64,000 nt of DNA from Spirochaetaceae bacterium UBA5556 (GTDB taxonomy: Bacteria; Spirochaetota; Spirochaetia; Treponematales; Rectinemataceae): positions 236,361 to 300,360 of the forward strand of contig DIMW01000001.1 in NCBI GenBank assembly GCA_002425765.1, given 5' to 3'. Below are positions 8,733 through 16,465 of the stretch, piece after piece (the first letter of the stretch is position 1; each line of letters begins with the position of its first letter). Both the position numbers and the translations under genes were made by a program. The notes below the pieces were generated by a model. It did no database searches. It was not told where the DNA came from and saw nothing but the letters and a program-made list of their open reading frames with translations.

Positions 8733-8757
8733 TGATATCGATTGCACAAACGATATC
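8733..8757. promoter_or_regulatory. LacI operator O1 over the regulator's own promoter
   Basis: TGATATCGATTGCA (8733-8746) is an imperfect palindrome centred on CG, with one half-site identical to the perfect O2 site. The 18-base block ATCGATTGCACAAACGAT (8737-8754) recurs at 8871-8888 with a single change. GATATCG and CGATATC (8734-8740, 8751-8757) also form an inverted repeat around it. Location over the -10 and start site supports autorepression. Confidence 0.65.
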
Positions 8758-8778
8758 TCAAATTCAATCTGTTGTCAA
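8750..8778 (-). promoter_or_regulatory. Promoter of the LacI-family regulator
   Basis: On the minus strand TTGACA (8773-8778) and TATCGT (8750-8755) are 17 bases apart. Transcription would start near 8743, inside the O1 operator, so binding there would shut off the regulator gene. Confidence 0.6.
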
Positions 8779-8866
8779 TATTTTTAGTATTTAAATATTA
8801 TTACATATATTATATATAGATAAAATTTATATTTATATTCTGTTTCGTATGTATCTAATAAGTCTC

Positions 8867-8880
8867 TGCAATCGATTGCA
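8867..8880. promoter_or_regulatory. LacI operator O2 (perfect palindrome) upstream of the importer promoter
   Basis: TGCAATCGATTGCA is a perfect 14-base palindrome with the central CG usual for LacI-family operators. It lies about 35 bases upstream of the importer -35 box and 134 bases from O1, so control by looping between O1 and O2 is possible (inference). The surrounding ATCGATTGCACAAATGAT nearly repeats O1. Confidence 0.7.
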
Positions 8881-8914
8881 CAAATGATTTCATCCAGAAT
8901 TTCACACATTTTTG

Positions 8915-8943
8915 TTGACAATTCCACTGAAGCGCCTAATAAT
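8915..8943 (+). promoter_or_regulatory. Promoter of the sugar importer operon
   Basis: TTGACA (8915-8920) is followed after 16 to 17 bases by TAATAAT (8937-8943), giving a near-consensus sigma70 promoter about 40 bases before the binding-protein ATG. Confidence 0.7.
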
Positions 8944-8981
8944 AATGCAGAATGCAAACCTTTTCTAAATAGGAGGCTACG

Positions 8982-9875
8982 ATGAAAAAGGTTGTTCTTG
9001 TCGCATTGGTGGTCATCGCTTTGATGCCGGCGGCGGTGTTTGCGCAGAAGCAAATCGTAATCGGCATGACTGTACCCGGACTCCAGTTCCCGTTCTTCGT
9101 TACGATGAAGCAGGAAGCTGAGGCTGCGGCCGCAAAGCTGGGAGTAAAGATAAACTTCATTGATGCCCAAAATGCTTCGGATAAACAGATGGCTGCCATC
9201 GAGACCTTTGTGTCACAGAAAGTCGATGGAATCCTCATTTCTCCGATGACAGAAGATTCACTCGTGCCAGCTATCGAAGCTGCCGTCAAAGCGGGCATTC
9301 CTGTCGCAACAGTGGATCGGAAGGCCAACACGGATAAAGTGCTTCTCCATGTTGGCGCGGACAATGTCGAAGGAGGACGCGCGGCGGCCAGGTTCATCAT
9401 TGAAAAGCTGGGCAATAAGGGCACTGTCATCGAACTGGAAGGGACCCCCGGTGCTTCGGCGGCCATTGACCGTAAGAAAGGCTTTGATGAAATCATCAAG
9501 ACCTCGAACGTGAAACTCCTTGTTTCGCAGAGTGCGGATTTTACCCGCTCAAAAGCCCAGTCTGTCATGGAAAACCTCATGCAGGTCTATCCGAAGTTCG
9601 ATGCAGTCTTTGGTGCGAATGATGAGATGATTATTGGGGCAATTGAAGCCATGCTCGCTGCTGGCGTAAATCCTGCGAGCAAGGTGACGATCGGGTTCGA
9701 TGCAACAACGGATGCTTTTACGTATATGAAAGAAGGCAAGCTGAATGCGACGATCGACCAGTTCCCCGGCAAACAGGCCGCCATGGCTCTTGAAGCCCTT
9801 GCCAACAAGATTCGCAGTAATGTGAATCCGGCGCAGAAAGTTGTCTATATCAGTCCTCTCCCTGTCACAAAGTAG
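8982..9875 (+). CDS. Sugar ABC transporter periplasmic binding protein (RbsB family)
   Basis: The 297-residue product has a signal peptide ending at VFAQ (about residue 22) and the type I periplasmic-binding fold of RbsB-like proteins: IGMTVPGLQFPFFVTMKQ, FIDAQNASDKQ, VDGILISPM, VPAIEAAVKAGIPVATVDR, GTPGASAAIDRKKGF, FGANDEMIIGAI, GFDATTDAFTYMKEG. It captures a pentose, hexose or polyol outside the inner membrane and hands it to the downstream ATPase and permease. AGGAGG sits seven bases before the ATG. A terminator-like hairpin between it and the ATPase gene should give excess binding protein over membrane components. Confidence 0.93.
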   Translation: MKKVVLVALVVIALMPAAVFAQKQIVIGMTVPGLQFPFFVTMKQEAEAAAAKLGVKINFIDAQNASDKQMAAIETFVSQKVDGILISPMTEDSLVPAIEAAVKAGIPVATVDRKANTDKVLLHVGADNVEGGRAAARFIIEKLGNKGTVIELEGTPGASAAIDRKKGFDEIIKTSNVKLLVSQSADFTRSKAQSVMENLMQVYPKFDAVFGANDEMIIGAIEAMLAAGVNPASKVTIGFDATTDAFTYMKEGKLNATIDQFPGKQAAMALEALANKIRSNVNPAQKVVYISPLPVTK

Positions 9876-9946
9876 ATTTTGATGTCGTTGAAGTGGGAGC
9901 AGCGAATCGGGAGGCGTCTCATATAAGGGAAAGTGAGCCTCTCTGT

Positions 9947-9975
9947 GGGGCCGGCTTCTTCAGCCGGCCCCTTTT
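9947..9975 (+). terminator. Rho-independent terminator/attenuator between binding protein and ATPase genes
   Basis: The arms GGGGCCGGCT (9947-9956) and AGCCGGCCCC (9962-9971) form a perfect 10-pair GC-rich stem with a TCTTC loop, followed by TTTT. The downstream genes lack an obvious new promoter, so it probably acts as a partial terminator that sets the ratio of binding protein to transporter. Confidence 0.88.
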
Positions 9976-10009
9976 CTAAATTTTGGCGTAAAATGCTAGG
10001 AAAGAAAAA

Positions 10010-11545
10010 ATGGATGATAGAGTGCTTTGGATGAAGGGCATACGCAAATCTTTCCCTGGTGTGCAAGCCCTCAAATCCGTGGATTTTGATCTGGCGAGAG
10101 GGGAGGTCCACGCACTTGTTGGTGAAAATGGTGCGGGGAAATCGACCCTGATGAAAATACTCTCCGGGCTGTATAAAGCTGACGAAGGCGAAATCTGGCT
10201 CAGGGGCAGGAAGCTCAGCTCTCGTGGCATAAAGGCAATGATCGATGCCGGCGTCTCGGTTATATATCAGGAACTCAATCTCATGCGCCAGCTTTCGGTC
10301 GCTGAAAACATTTTTATTGGCAGAGAGCCAATGCGGTATAGCGGTCTGATTGACTGGAAAAAGATGTATCTTGACGTTCAAAGGATTCTGGAACCCTTCA
10401 ATGTGGATATCAATCCCAAGACGAAAATATACATGCTGAGCCCTGCGTATCAGCAGGTGGTGGAAATTGCGAAAGCCCTCTCGCTCAACTCTGATATTCT
10501 TGTTATGGATGAGCCAACCGCACCGCTTACCGGCAATGAGGTGGAAAAGCTTTTTGAAATCATTCGCAACCTCAGAAACAGTGGTGTCTCGATTATCTAT
10601 ATATCGCATAGACTTGAAGAGATCCCCCAGATTGCGGATCGCGTCACTGTTTTAAGAGATGGCGAAAAAATTCTGACGAGGCCCTTGGGAGAACTCACGA
10701 CTGCGGAAATCATCAGACATATGGTTGGCCGCACTCTTACCGAGCAATATCCCAAAATTTCTGTTCCGCTGGGCAAGGAGATCCTGCATGTCGAAAATCT
10801 GACGAAAAAAGGATACTGCAAAGATGTTTCTTTTAGTGTCAGACGCGGGGAAATTGTCGGATTTACTGGCCTTGTCGGCGCGGGCCGTACGGAAATCATG
10901 CAGACAATTTATGGCCGGATGAAAAAAGACAGCGGCAGCATCTATATCGATGGCCAAGAGGTGCAGATTCATAGCACCTGCGATGCCGTAAAAAAGGGTA
11001 TCGGGCTCATTCCCGAGGAGCGGAAACATCAGGGTTTGGTGCTCGGCCTCTCGGTTTTCGACAATATGGCCATGACCATTCTCGATAAAGAATCGGTATT
11101 GGGTTTTTTAAAGAAAAAAAAGCTCGATATATCTGTCAAAAAGCTGGTCGAGCTTATGGAGATCAAAACACCGTCTACCAAACAGCTTGTGCGCTACCTC
11201 TCCGGCGGCAATCAGCAGAAAATCATACTTGCCAAATGGTTCTTACGTCATTGCAAAGTGTACATTTTCGATGAGCCAACGCGCGGTATCGATGTCGGTG
11301 CAAAAGTAGAGATTTATAAACTCATGCAAAACCTGGCAAAAGAAGGGGCGGGCGTTATTATGGTTTCTTCAGAGTTGCCCGAGATACTCAAGATGAGTGA
11401 CAGGATCGAAGTCGTCTTTAGTGGCAGCATTGTCAAGGAATTTCAGAGGGAAGAGGCTGACAGTGAAAAGGTAATGGAATATGCCCTTGGCCTTCATGAA
11501 CATGAAAGCCAACAAGAACCTCGGGCTGCAGGAGCTGAAACATGA
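10010..11545 (+). CDS. Sugar ABC transporter ATP-binding protein, two nucleotide-binding domains (RbsA/MglA family)
   Basis: The 511-residue tandem ATPase powers sugar import from the cytoplasmic face. Domain 1 has Walker A GENGAGKST (about residues 38-46) and Walker B ILVMDEP; its expected LSGGQ is replaced by LSPAYQQ. Domain 2 has the degenerate P-loop GLVGAGRTE, signature LSGGNQQK and IFDEPTRGIDVGAK. This pattern of one canonical and one modified P-loop is usual for RbsA/XylG/MglA proteins. Its last four bases overlap the permease start (ATGA), showing translational coupling. Substrate is not readable from the sequence. Confidence 0.95.
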   Translation: MDDRVLWMKGIRKSFPGVQALKSVDFDLARGEVHALVGENGAGKSTLMKILSGLYKADEGEIWLRGRKLSSRGIKAMIDAGVSVIYQELNLMRQLSVAENIFIGREPMRYSGLIDWKKMYLDVQRILEPFNVDINPKTKIYMLSPAYQQVVEIAKALSLNSDILVMDEPTAPLTGNEVEKLFEIIRNLRNSGVSIIYISHRLEEIPQIADRVTVLRDGEKILTRPLGELTTAEIIRHMVGRTLTEQYPKISVPLGKEILHVENLTKKGYCKDVSFSVRRGEIVGFTGLVGAGRTEIMQTIYGRMKKDSGSIYIDGQEVQIHSTCDAVKKGIGLIPEERKHQGLVLGLSVFDNMAMTILDKESVLGFLKKKKLDISVKKLVELMEIKTPSTKQLVRYLSGGNQQKIILAKWFLRHCKVYIFDEPTRGIDVGAKVEIYKLMQNLAKEGAGVIMVSSELPEILKMSDRIEVVFSGSIVKEFQREEADSEKVMEYALGLHEHESQQEPRAAGAET

Positions 11546-12480
11546 AAGTAAAATTTGTCGAAACACTAAAAAGTTATGGCATTATTCTCGCTTTTCTCCT
11601 TATTTGCGTAGGACTTTCAATCCTCTCTCCCGTATTTTTCACGCTGAATAATATCATCAATGTTATCAGGCAGACTTCGATTTACGGGATCATGGCGGTA
11701 GGGATGACATTTGTAATTCTGACGGGTGGCATCGACCTTTCGGTCGGTTCCGTGCTGGCAGTATCGGGTGCTATCTGTGCGGGAATGCTCAAGGCCGGGA
11801 ATCCAATTATTCTCGTACTACTGGCGACGTTGGGGGTAGGTGTCGGATGTGGTCTCGTGACTGGATTATTTGTTACAAAGGCAAGAATTACGCCATTTGT
11901 CGTTACACTCGGCATGATGAGTATTGCCCGCGGGCTGGCGCTTATCTACACTCGTGGCTATCCTATCTCAGGATTTTCTCCAACGTTCCGGCTAATAGGC
12001 GGCGGTTATATACTCGGAATACCAATCCCCATAATTATATTTTTAGTTGTAGTGATCATCGCCTATATTGTGCTTATGCAGACAAAACTCGGGCGTTATA
12101 CCTATGCAATAGGCGGCAATGAAGAGACTGTGAGGTTGTCGGGCATCAATTCGGATTTTTTTAAAACGCTTGTCTATGTCATTTCCGGCTCTACGGCAGC
12201 GCTCAGCGCGCTCATTTTGACATCCCGGCTGAATTCGGCGGAACCCGTCGCAGGAACTGGCTATGAGCTCGACGTTATCGCTGCGGTTGTCATCGGAGGA
12301 GCGAGCCTCAGCGGTGGGCGCGGAAGTGTCTGGGGCACATTTATTGGGGCTTTGCTCATCGGTGTCATCAACAATGGCATGAATCTGCTCGGTATTTCTC
12401 CGTATTTCCAGCAAGTGGTAAAGGGACTGATCATTATCGGAGCGGTATGGCTCGATCAGCTCAGAGCAAAAGAAGAGTAA
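11542..12480 (+). CDS. Sugar ABC transporter permease (RbsC family)
   Basis: A 312-residue, highly hydrophobic inner-membrane protein with about eight to ten membrane segments. It shows the family landmarks GIMAVGMTFVILTGGIDLSVGS, GLVTGLFVTKARITPFVVTLG, YAIGGNEETVRLSGI and the cytoplasmic-loop segment AAVVIGGASLSGGRGS. The start overlaps the ATPase stop. It forms the membrane channel for the sugar bound by the upstream periplasmic protein, probably as a homodimer. The dehydrogenase gene follows after 11 bases. Confidence 0.95.
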   Translation: MKVKFVETLKSYGIILAFLLICVGLSILSPVFFTLNNIINVIRQTSIYGIMAVGMTFVILTGGIDLSVGSVLAVSGAICAGMLKAGNPIILVLLATLGVGVGCGLVTGLFVTKARITPFVVTLGMMSIARGLALIYTRGYPISGFSPTFRLIGGGYILGIPIPIIIFLVVVIIAYIVLMQTKLGRYTYAIGGNEETVRLSGINSDFFKTLVYVISGSTAALSALILTSRLNSAEPVAGTGYELDVIAAVVIGGASLSGGRGSVWGTFIGALLIGVINNGMNLLGISPYFQQVVKGLIIIGAVWLDQLRAKEE

Positions 12481-12491
12481 GGAGGCATGCC

Positions 12492-13457
12492 ATGAAAACT
12501 GAGGTCCTTTGGTATTTAGGAGAGCGCTCGATTGAACTGAGAGAGGTAGAGATTCCGGAACCCAGGGCTCACGAGGTTCTCGTGGAAATAGAAATGTGTG
12601 GAATGTGCAGTTGGGATCTACTCTCGTTCGCCGGAAAATTTGGGAAATTCCATCCATATCCGTTTGTTGCGGGACACGAGGGGGTGGGGCGCGTGATCAA
12701 GGTCGGCGACAATGTGTCGTCGGTCAAGGTCGGGCAACGTGTCGCCTGCCATGAGGTTCCCATCGGCACGCCCGGCGGCGCCCTCATGGCGCGCCATGCA
12801 ATACGTACTGAGCAAAAGGTTACTGTTATTCCGGAAAATGCTATTCCTTTGAAATATTGGGTCGTTGAGCCAGTGGTATGTATTGTCAATGGCCTTGTAT
12901 ACGCCGGGATACAGCCCGGTGATTCCATAGCGCTTATTGGCGCAGGATATATGGGACTCATTTTTGTGCAGGGCCTCGCGAAGACCCTTGCAAAAGAGGT
13001 TGTCGCATTCGATATTGATGAAAAAAGGCTCGCGCTCGCAAAAGAATTCGGCGCAAGCCGAATCGTAAAAATCGAGGGCAATGCTATTCCGGAAGAATTC
13101 AGGCGCTATTTTGATGTGATTATAGAGACAGGCGGAAAGCCTTCATCGATAGAAATGGCGCTCTCACTGGCAAAATCCGGAGCGGTTATCGAAAATTTCG
13201 CGTGGCACCACCATATGCACGAGTTCGATCTGGACGCGTGGCACACAAATGCCTGGCGAATTCTCAACATTCAGCCAGGGGTAAATTCGCATTTTGGAGA
13301 TCTTTTCCCACGGACGATCGACCTCATGCTCAACGGTACATTTTCAAATGAAAAACTCATCACGCATTGGGCGCCGGTCGAACGGGCCAAGGAGATTTTT
13401 ACCACCGCGCTGGAACGGAAAGATGGCTATATGAAAGGTGCCGTAATGTTCAAATAG
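12492..13457 (+). CDS. Medium-chain zinc-type alcohol/polyol dehydrogenase
   Basis: The 321-residue NAD(P)-dependent dehydrogenase has the catalytic zinc ligands CGMCSWD (about residue 33 onward), GHEGVG and EPVVC, and the nucleotide fold LIGAGYMGLIFVQ followed by the acidic FDID cofactor loop, which favours NAD. The four-cysteine structural-zinc loop is absent, as in some short sorbitol, threonine or L-idonate dehydrogenase relatives. It is the last gene of the importer operon, starting 11 bases after the permease with a GGAGG site. It could oxidise an imported polyol to a ketose for the L-xylulose-type kinase (inference). An in-frame start at 12447 would overlap the permease and is rejected. 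Confidence 0.8.
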   Translation: MKTEVLWYLGERSIELREVEIPEPRAHEVLVEIEMCGMCSWDLLSFAGKFGKFHPYPFVAGHEGVGRVIKVGDNVSSVKVGQRVACHEVPIGTPGGALMARHAIRTEQKVTVIPENAIPLKYWVVEPVVCIVNGLVYAGIQPGDSIALIGAGYMGLIFVQGLAKTLAKEVVAFDIDEKRLALAKEFGASRIVKIEGNAIPEEFRRYFDVIIETGGKPSSIEMALSLAKSGAVIENFAWHHHMHEFDLDAWHTNAWRILNIQPGVNSHFGDLFPRTIDLMLNGTFSNEKLITHWAPVERAKEIFTTALERKDGYMKGAVMFK

Positions 13458-13518
13458 TCATGGGGTGGCGATACATGCAATGCGGTGATTGTCGTTCCTC
13501 TGTATCGATAGCGGAAAC

Positions 13519-13872
13519 TGGAGGTGGGGGGAATTGAACCCCCGTCCCCGGGCGTGCAATGCACGCGTCTACAGGTATAGCCGGTCGATATATTGTCGGG
13601 AACCGGGGAGCTGACTGGCGAGCGACCGGTTCCGTATTCCGGTTTGATGTCCCCCAAGACCCCCGGACTGGCCTCAAGGTAAGCCTCCGGATGTCACAGA
13701 CCTCCACAGCGTCGGAGACGGCCCGCCATGGTGTCCGTCGCCTGCTACTTACGCAGCGAGGGCGAGAGCGCCGTTGTTGTTGGCACTTAAAGGTTTTGCC
13801 ACTTTGAGGAGGGTAGCCACTCCACCTGCAGCGCACACCACGAACCGCACAGGTCGAAACCAGTGCACCCCC
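13519..13872 (-). ncRNA. ssrA: Transfer-messenger RNA (tmRNA)
   Basis: The 354-base RNA rescues stalled ribosomes. Its 5' end GGGGGTG (13872 downward) pairs with CACCTCC at 13520-13526 to form the acceptor stem, followed by discriminator A at 13519. The CTGGTTTCGAC D-loop-like sequence and a T-arm GGGGGTTCAATTCCCCC are present. The tag frame at 13749-13784 encodes ANNNGALALAA and then stops. The terminal CCA is not encoded: the base after the discriminator is G, so it must be added. The gene lies 40 bases downstream of mnmA on the same strand. Confidence 0.96.
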
Positions 13873-13912
13873 ATGGATAGCTATTAGAAGATACGCAAAA
13901 CGCGTTGAAAGA

Positions 13913-15046
13913 TCAAGCGTTGCCCGAGGGACTTGCACCCTCGTTTCCGGCATCCGGTATTGCCGCATCGATGATTCCTCCGCCGAGCACGAGGCCGTCT
14001 TCCGAATAGAGGACCGCGGACTGGCCTGGCGCGACGGCCCGCTGAGGGATTTCGAAATCGATGCGCGCCTCGCCTTTGCCGTTCACGAGCACGATCGCTG
14101 GCGCCGGCTTGTGGTTCTGGCGGATTTTCACTCTACAGGCAAAGGTTTGTCCATAGGCCTGCGAGTTCTGCAGCCTGAAGGAGTGAGAGAGGAGGCCGGA
14201 AGAGAAGAGGCCTTTCCCTTTTCCTACAATGACTTGATTTTCCCGCGCGTCCAGCGCAAGGACGTAGAGCGGTTCTGTTCCGATGGATATCCCGAGGCCG
14301 CGCCGCTGGCCGATGGTGTAGAAGGGCAGGCCCCTGTGACGGCCCAGCACATTGCCATGGACATCGACGATGTCGCCCGGCTCAGGTCTGTCATGCTCGA
14401 ATAGGGGGGCATAGTCACCCCCGCCGACGAAGTCCTGGCTTTCGGGCTTCTCGGCGACTTCAATGCCATGGGCCCGGGCATCTGAACGCGTCTCTTCCTT
14501 CGTCATTTCGCCAAGGGGAAAGAGAATGCGGGAAAGGCGCGATGAATCGAGACCGTACAGGAAGTAGCTCTGATCCTTGGCCACGTCCCGGGCCGTCTTG
14601 AGGTAGGTTGTGCCCTCGACGGAAGAGGTCCGCACATAGTGCCCTGTGGCGAAAAGGTCGAACTCGAGTCCCACCTGCTTCGCGCGGTCGATCAGGAAAC
14701 CGAACTTCAGTTCGCGATTGCAGATGATACAGGGATTGGGAGTGCGGCCGGCGAGATATTCCTTTCGGAAATATTCGATGACGTGGCGCTCGTATTCTTC
14801 AGAGAGATCGATGACGTGGTAAGGAATGCCGATATTCCTGCACAGCCTCTCGCACGCCGCGATATCCTCTTCTTCGCCGGGGCCGAAGCAGGCGTGCTTC
14901 ATATCCTCCTGGATATTGTAGGCCCCTTTCCATATCTTCATGGTCAACCCAATGACCTTGTACCCCTTCTCTTTGAGGAGGTACGCGGCAAGCGAAGAAT
15001 CCACGCCGCCCGAAAGGCCGATCGCGACGGTGATGTTCTCATTCAT
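13913..15046 (-). CDS. mnmA: tRNA-specific 2-thiouridylase
   Basis: MnmA adenylates and thiolates U34 of Glu, Gln and Lys tRNAs. The 377-residue product has the PP-loop SGGVDSS (12-18), NPCIICNRELKFG with the CxxC pair, ATGHYVR, KDQSYFLYGL, PFYTIGQRRGLGI and a beta-barrel C-terminus. The second catalytic cysteine of the E. coli enzyme, normally in SQDxCF, is missing: here the segment reads ESQDFVGGGDY. Another cysteine lies in the N-terminal ACFGPGEEEDI segment, so this may be the iron-sulfur or alternative-cysteine subtype (inference). The ribosome-binding site is weak. tmRNA follows downstream. Confidence 0.93.
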   Translation of the reverse strand: MNENITVAIGLSGGVDSSLAAYLLKEKGYKVIGLTMKIWKGAYNIQEDMKHACFGPGEEEDIAACERLCRNIGIPYHVIDLSEEYERHVIEYFRKEYLAGRTPNPCIICNRELKFGFLIDRAKQVGLEFDLFATGHYVRTSSVEGTTYLKTARDVAKDQSYFLYGLDSSRLSRILFPLGEMTKEETRSDARAHGIEVAEKPESQDFVGGGDYAPLFEHDRPEPGDIVDVHGNVLGRHRGLPFYTIGQRRGLGISIGTEPLYVLALDARENQVIVGKGKGLFSSGLLSHSFRLQNSQAYGQTFACRVKIRQNHKPAPAIVLVNGKGEARIDFEIPQRAVAPGQSAVLYSEDGLVLGGGIIDAAIPDAGNEGASPSGNA

Positions 15047-15169
15047 AAGTGGCGTACTTTACTATAGATGAAAGATTTAATCCAGCTCGATAGAGAGGGC
15101 GGGGCGGCGCTCTCCGGGGCTTCTCCCTTCTCCTTGTCTTGTCTGGCCATCACAGGATACATTTAGGCC

Positions 15170-16297
15170 ATGCAAGATGTATTCATCGGGTTTACTTCGA
15201 TTACGTGGAAGATGCTCGTCATGTACGGCATCGGGGGCGTTCTTATCTGGCTCGCGATAAAAAAGCAGTATGAGCCCATGCTCCTCCTTCCCATCGGTTT
15301 CGGGGCTATCCTCGTCAATCTGCCTCTCGCGATCGCGTGGGAACATGAGGGCGTGCCCGGTTTCCTCCGCATTCTGTACGACGCGGGCATCGCGAATGAG
15401 CTGTTTCCGTTGCTCATCTTTATCGCGGTGGGGGCGATGATCGATTTTGGTCCCCTGTTTCGCAATCCGCTCATGATTTTTTTCGGGGCGGCGGCCCAGT
15501 TTGGCATTTTCGCGACAATGATTGTCGCGACGCTTTTGGGATTCGACCTTAAGACCGCCGCGTCGATCGGCATTATCGGCGCGGCGGACGGCCCCACCGC
15601 GATCTATGTCGCCAACAAGTTCGCGAGAGATTATTTGGCGCCGATATCGGTGGCCGCCTATTCCTACATGTCTCTTGTCCCCATCATTCAGCCGCCGGTG
15701 ATACGGCTTCTGACAACCAAGGAAGAGCGGCGCATCCACATGCCGCTGCACGAAAAACAATCGCCGCAGTGGCTCAGGATACTTTTTCCCATTGTGGTCA
15801 CGGTGACCGCTGGCATTGTCGCGCCGATCTCCGTACCGCTCGTGGGCTCGCTGATGTTCGGGAACCTGATCCGGGAATCGGGAGTGGTGGAGCGCCTCTC
15901 CCAAATCGCCCAGAACGAGCTCGCGTATCTTGTCACTTTGCTCTTGGGGATCACGATCGGTGGGTCTATGTCGGCGGAAAAGTTCTTGAACTGGAACACG
16001 ATTCTCATCATGGCGATGGGGCTCGTCGCCTTTATATTTGACACGGCGGGCGGAGTTCTGTTCGCCAAGCTGGTGAATCTCTTTTTGCCCCGTGAGCGAA
16101 AGATCAATCCGATGATCGGGGCCTGTGGCATTTCGGCTTTTCCGATGTCTGCCCGCGTCGTTCAGAAAATGGCGAGCGAGGAAGAGCGTGGCAACATCAT
16201 TCTGATGCAGGCTATAGGTGCGAACGTGTCGGGCCAGCTTGGTTCGATCATCGCGGGTGGTTTGGTGCTTGCCCTCGTGCCTCTACTGGTGAAGTAG
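15170..16297 (+). CDS. oadB: Sodium-translocating decarboxylase beta subunit (OadB/GcdB/MmdB family)
   Basis: This 375-residue inner-membrane protein is the Na+-pumping carboxyltransferase partner of biotin-dependent oxaloacetate, methylmalonyl-CoA or glutaconyl-CoA decarboxylases. Family landmarks are LIFIAVGAMIDFGPLF, GIIGAADGPTAIYV with its key aspartate, AAYSYMSLVPIIQPP, TAGIVAPISVPLVGSLMFGNL, and GACGISAFPMSARVVQK. About ten membrane segments are visible. The usual alpha subunit and biotin carrier are not in the window, so they must be encoded elsewhere. It is followed nine bases on by a very small OadG-like membrane protein. The 123 bases before it hold no clear promoter. Confidence 0.95.
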   Translation: MQDVFIGFTSITWKMLVMYGIGGVLIWLAIKKQYEPMLLLPIGFGAILVNLPLAIAWEHEGVPGFLRILYDAGIANELFPLLIFIAVGAMIDFGPLFRNPLMIFFGAAAQFGIFATMIVATLLGFDLKTAASIGIIGAADGPTAIYVANKFARDYLAPISVAAYSYMSLVPIIQPPVIRLLTTKEERRIHMPLHEKQSPQWLRILFPIVVTVTAGIVAPISVPLVGSLMFGNLIRESGVVERLSQIAQNELAYLVTLLLGITIGGSMSAEKFLNWNTILIMAMGLVAFIFDTAGGVLFAKLVNLFLPRERKINPMIGACGISAFPMSARVVQKMASEEERGNIILMQAIGANVSGQLGSIIAGGLVLALVPLLVK

Positions 16298-16306
16298 GAG
16301 TCAGCC

Positions 16307-16453
16307 ATGGATGGACTTATAGAGACCCTTCGGAGCGCGAATTCCACCGTGCAGGCGATTGGAGTTTCGGTCGGAGGCTTTGTTGGCGTTTTTGCGACGC
16401 TGGCCTTCTTTTTTATAATGATTGCGGCCGCTGACCGCTTTAACAAAGATTAG
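16307..16453 (+). CDS. 48-residue single-span membrane protein, OadG-like small decarboxylase subunit
   Basis: An ATG with TAGGAG seven bases upstream opens a 48-codon frame directly after oadB. After a short polar N-terminus the product has one membrane span (about residues 16-42), containing GVSVGGFVGVFATLAFFF, then a charged ADRFNKD end. The glycine-rich G-x-G-V-F pattern resembles the membrane anchor of OadG gamma subunits, but the protein lacks their longer C-terminal tail. It most likely replaces gamma in assembling the sodium pump (inference). It ends 12 bases from the convergent flavodiiron gene. Confidence 0.7.
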   Translation: MDGLIETLRSANSTVQAIGVSVGGFVGVFATLAFFFIMIAAADRFNKD

Positions 16454-16465
16454 CGCTCTGCGGAC

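Noticed and set aside
13450..13968. Open frames across the tmRNA gene
   Set aside because: The stretch is a structural RNA; the frames have no start signal and no conserved protein features.
15077..15904. A 275-codon minus-strand frame across the oadB start
   Set aside because: Highly charged shadow translation of a membrane-protein gene on the other strand.
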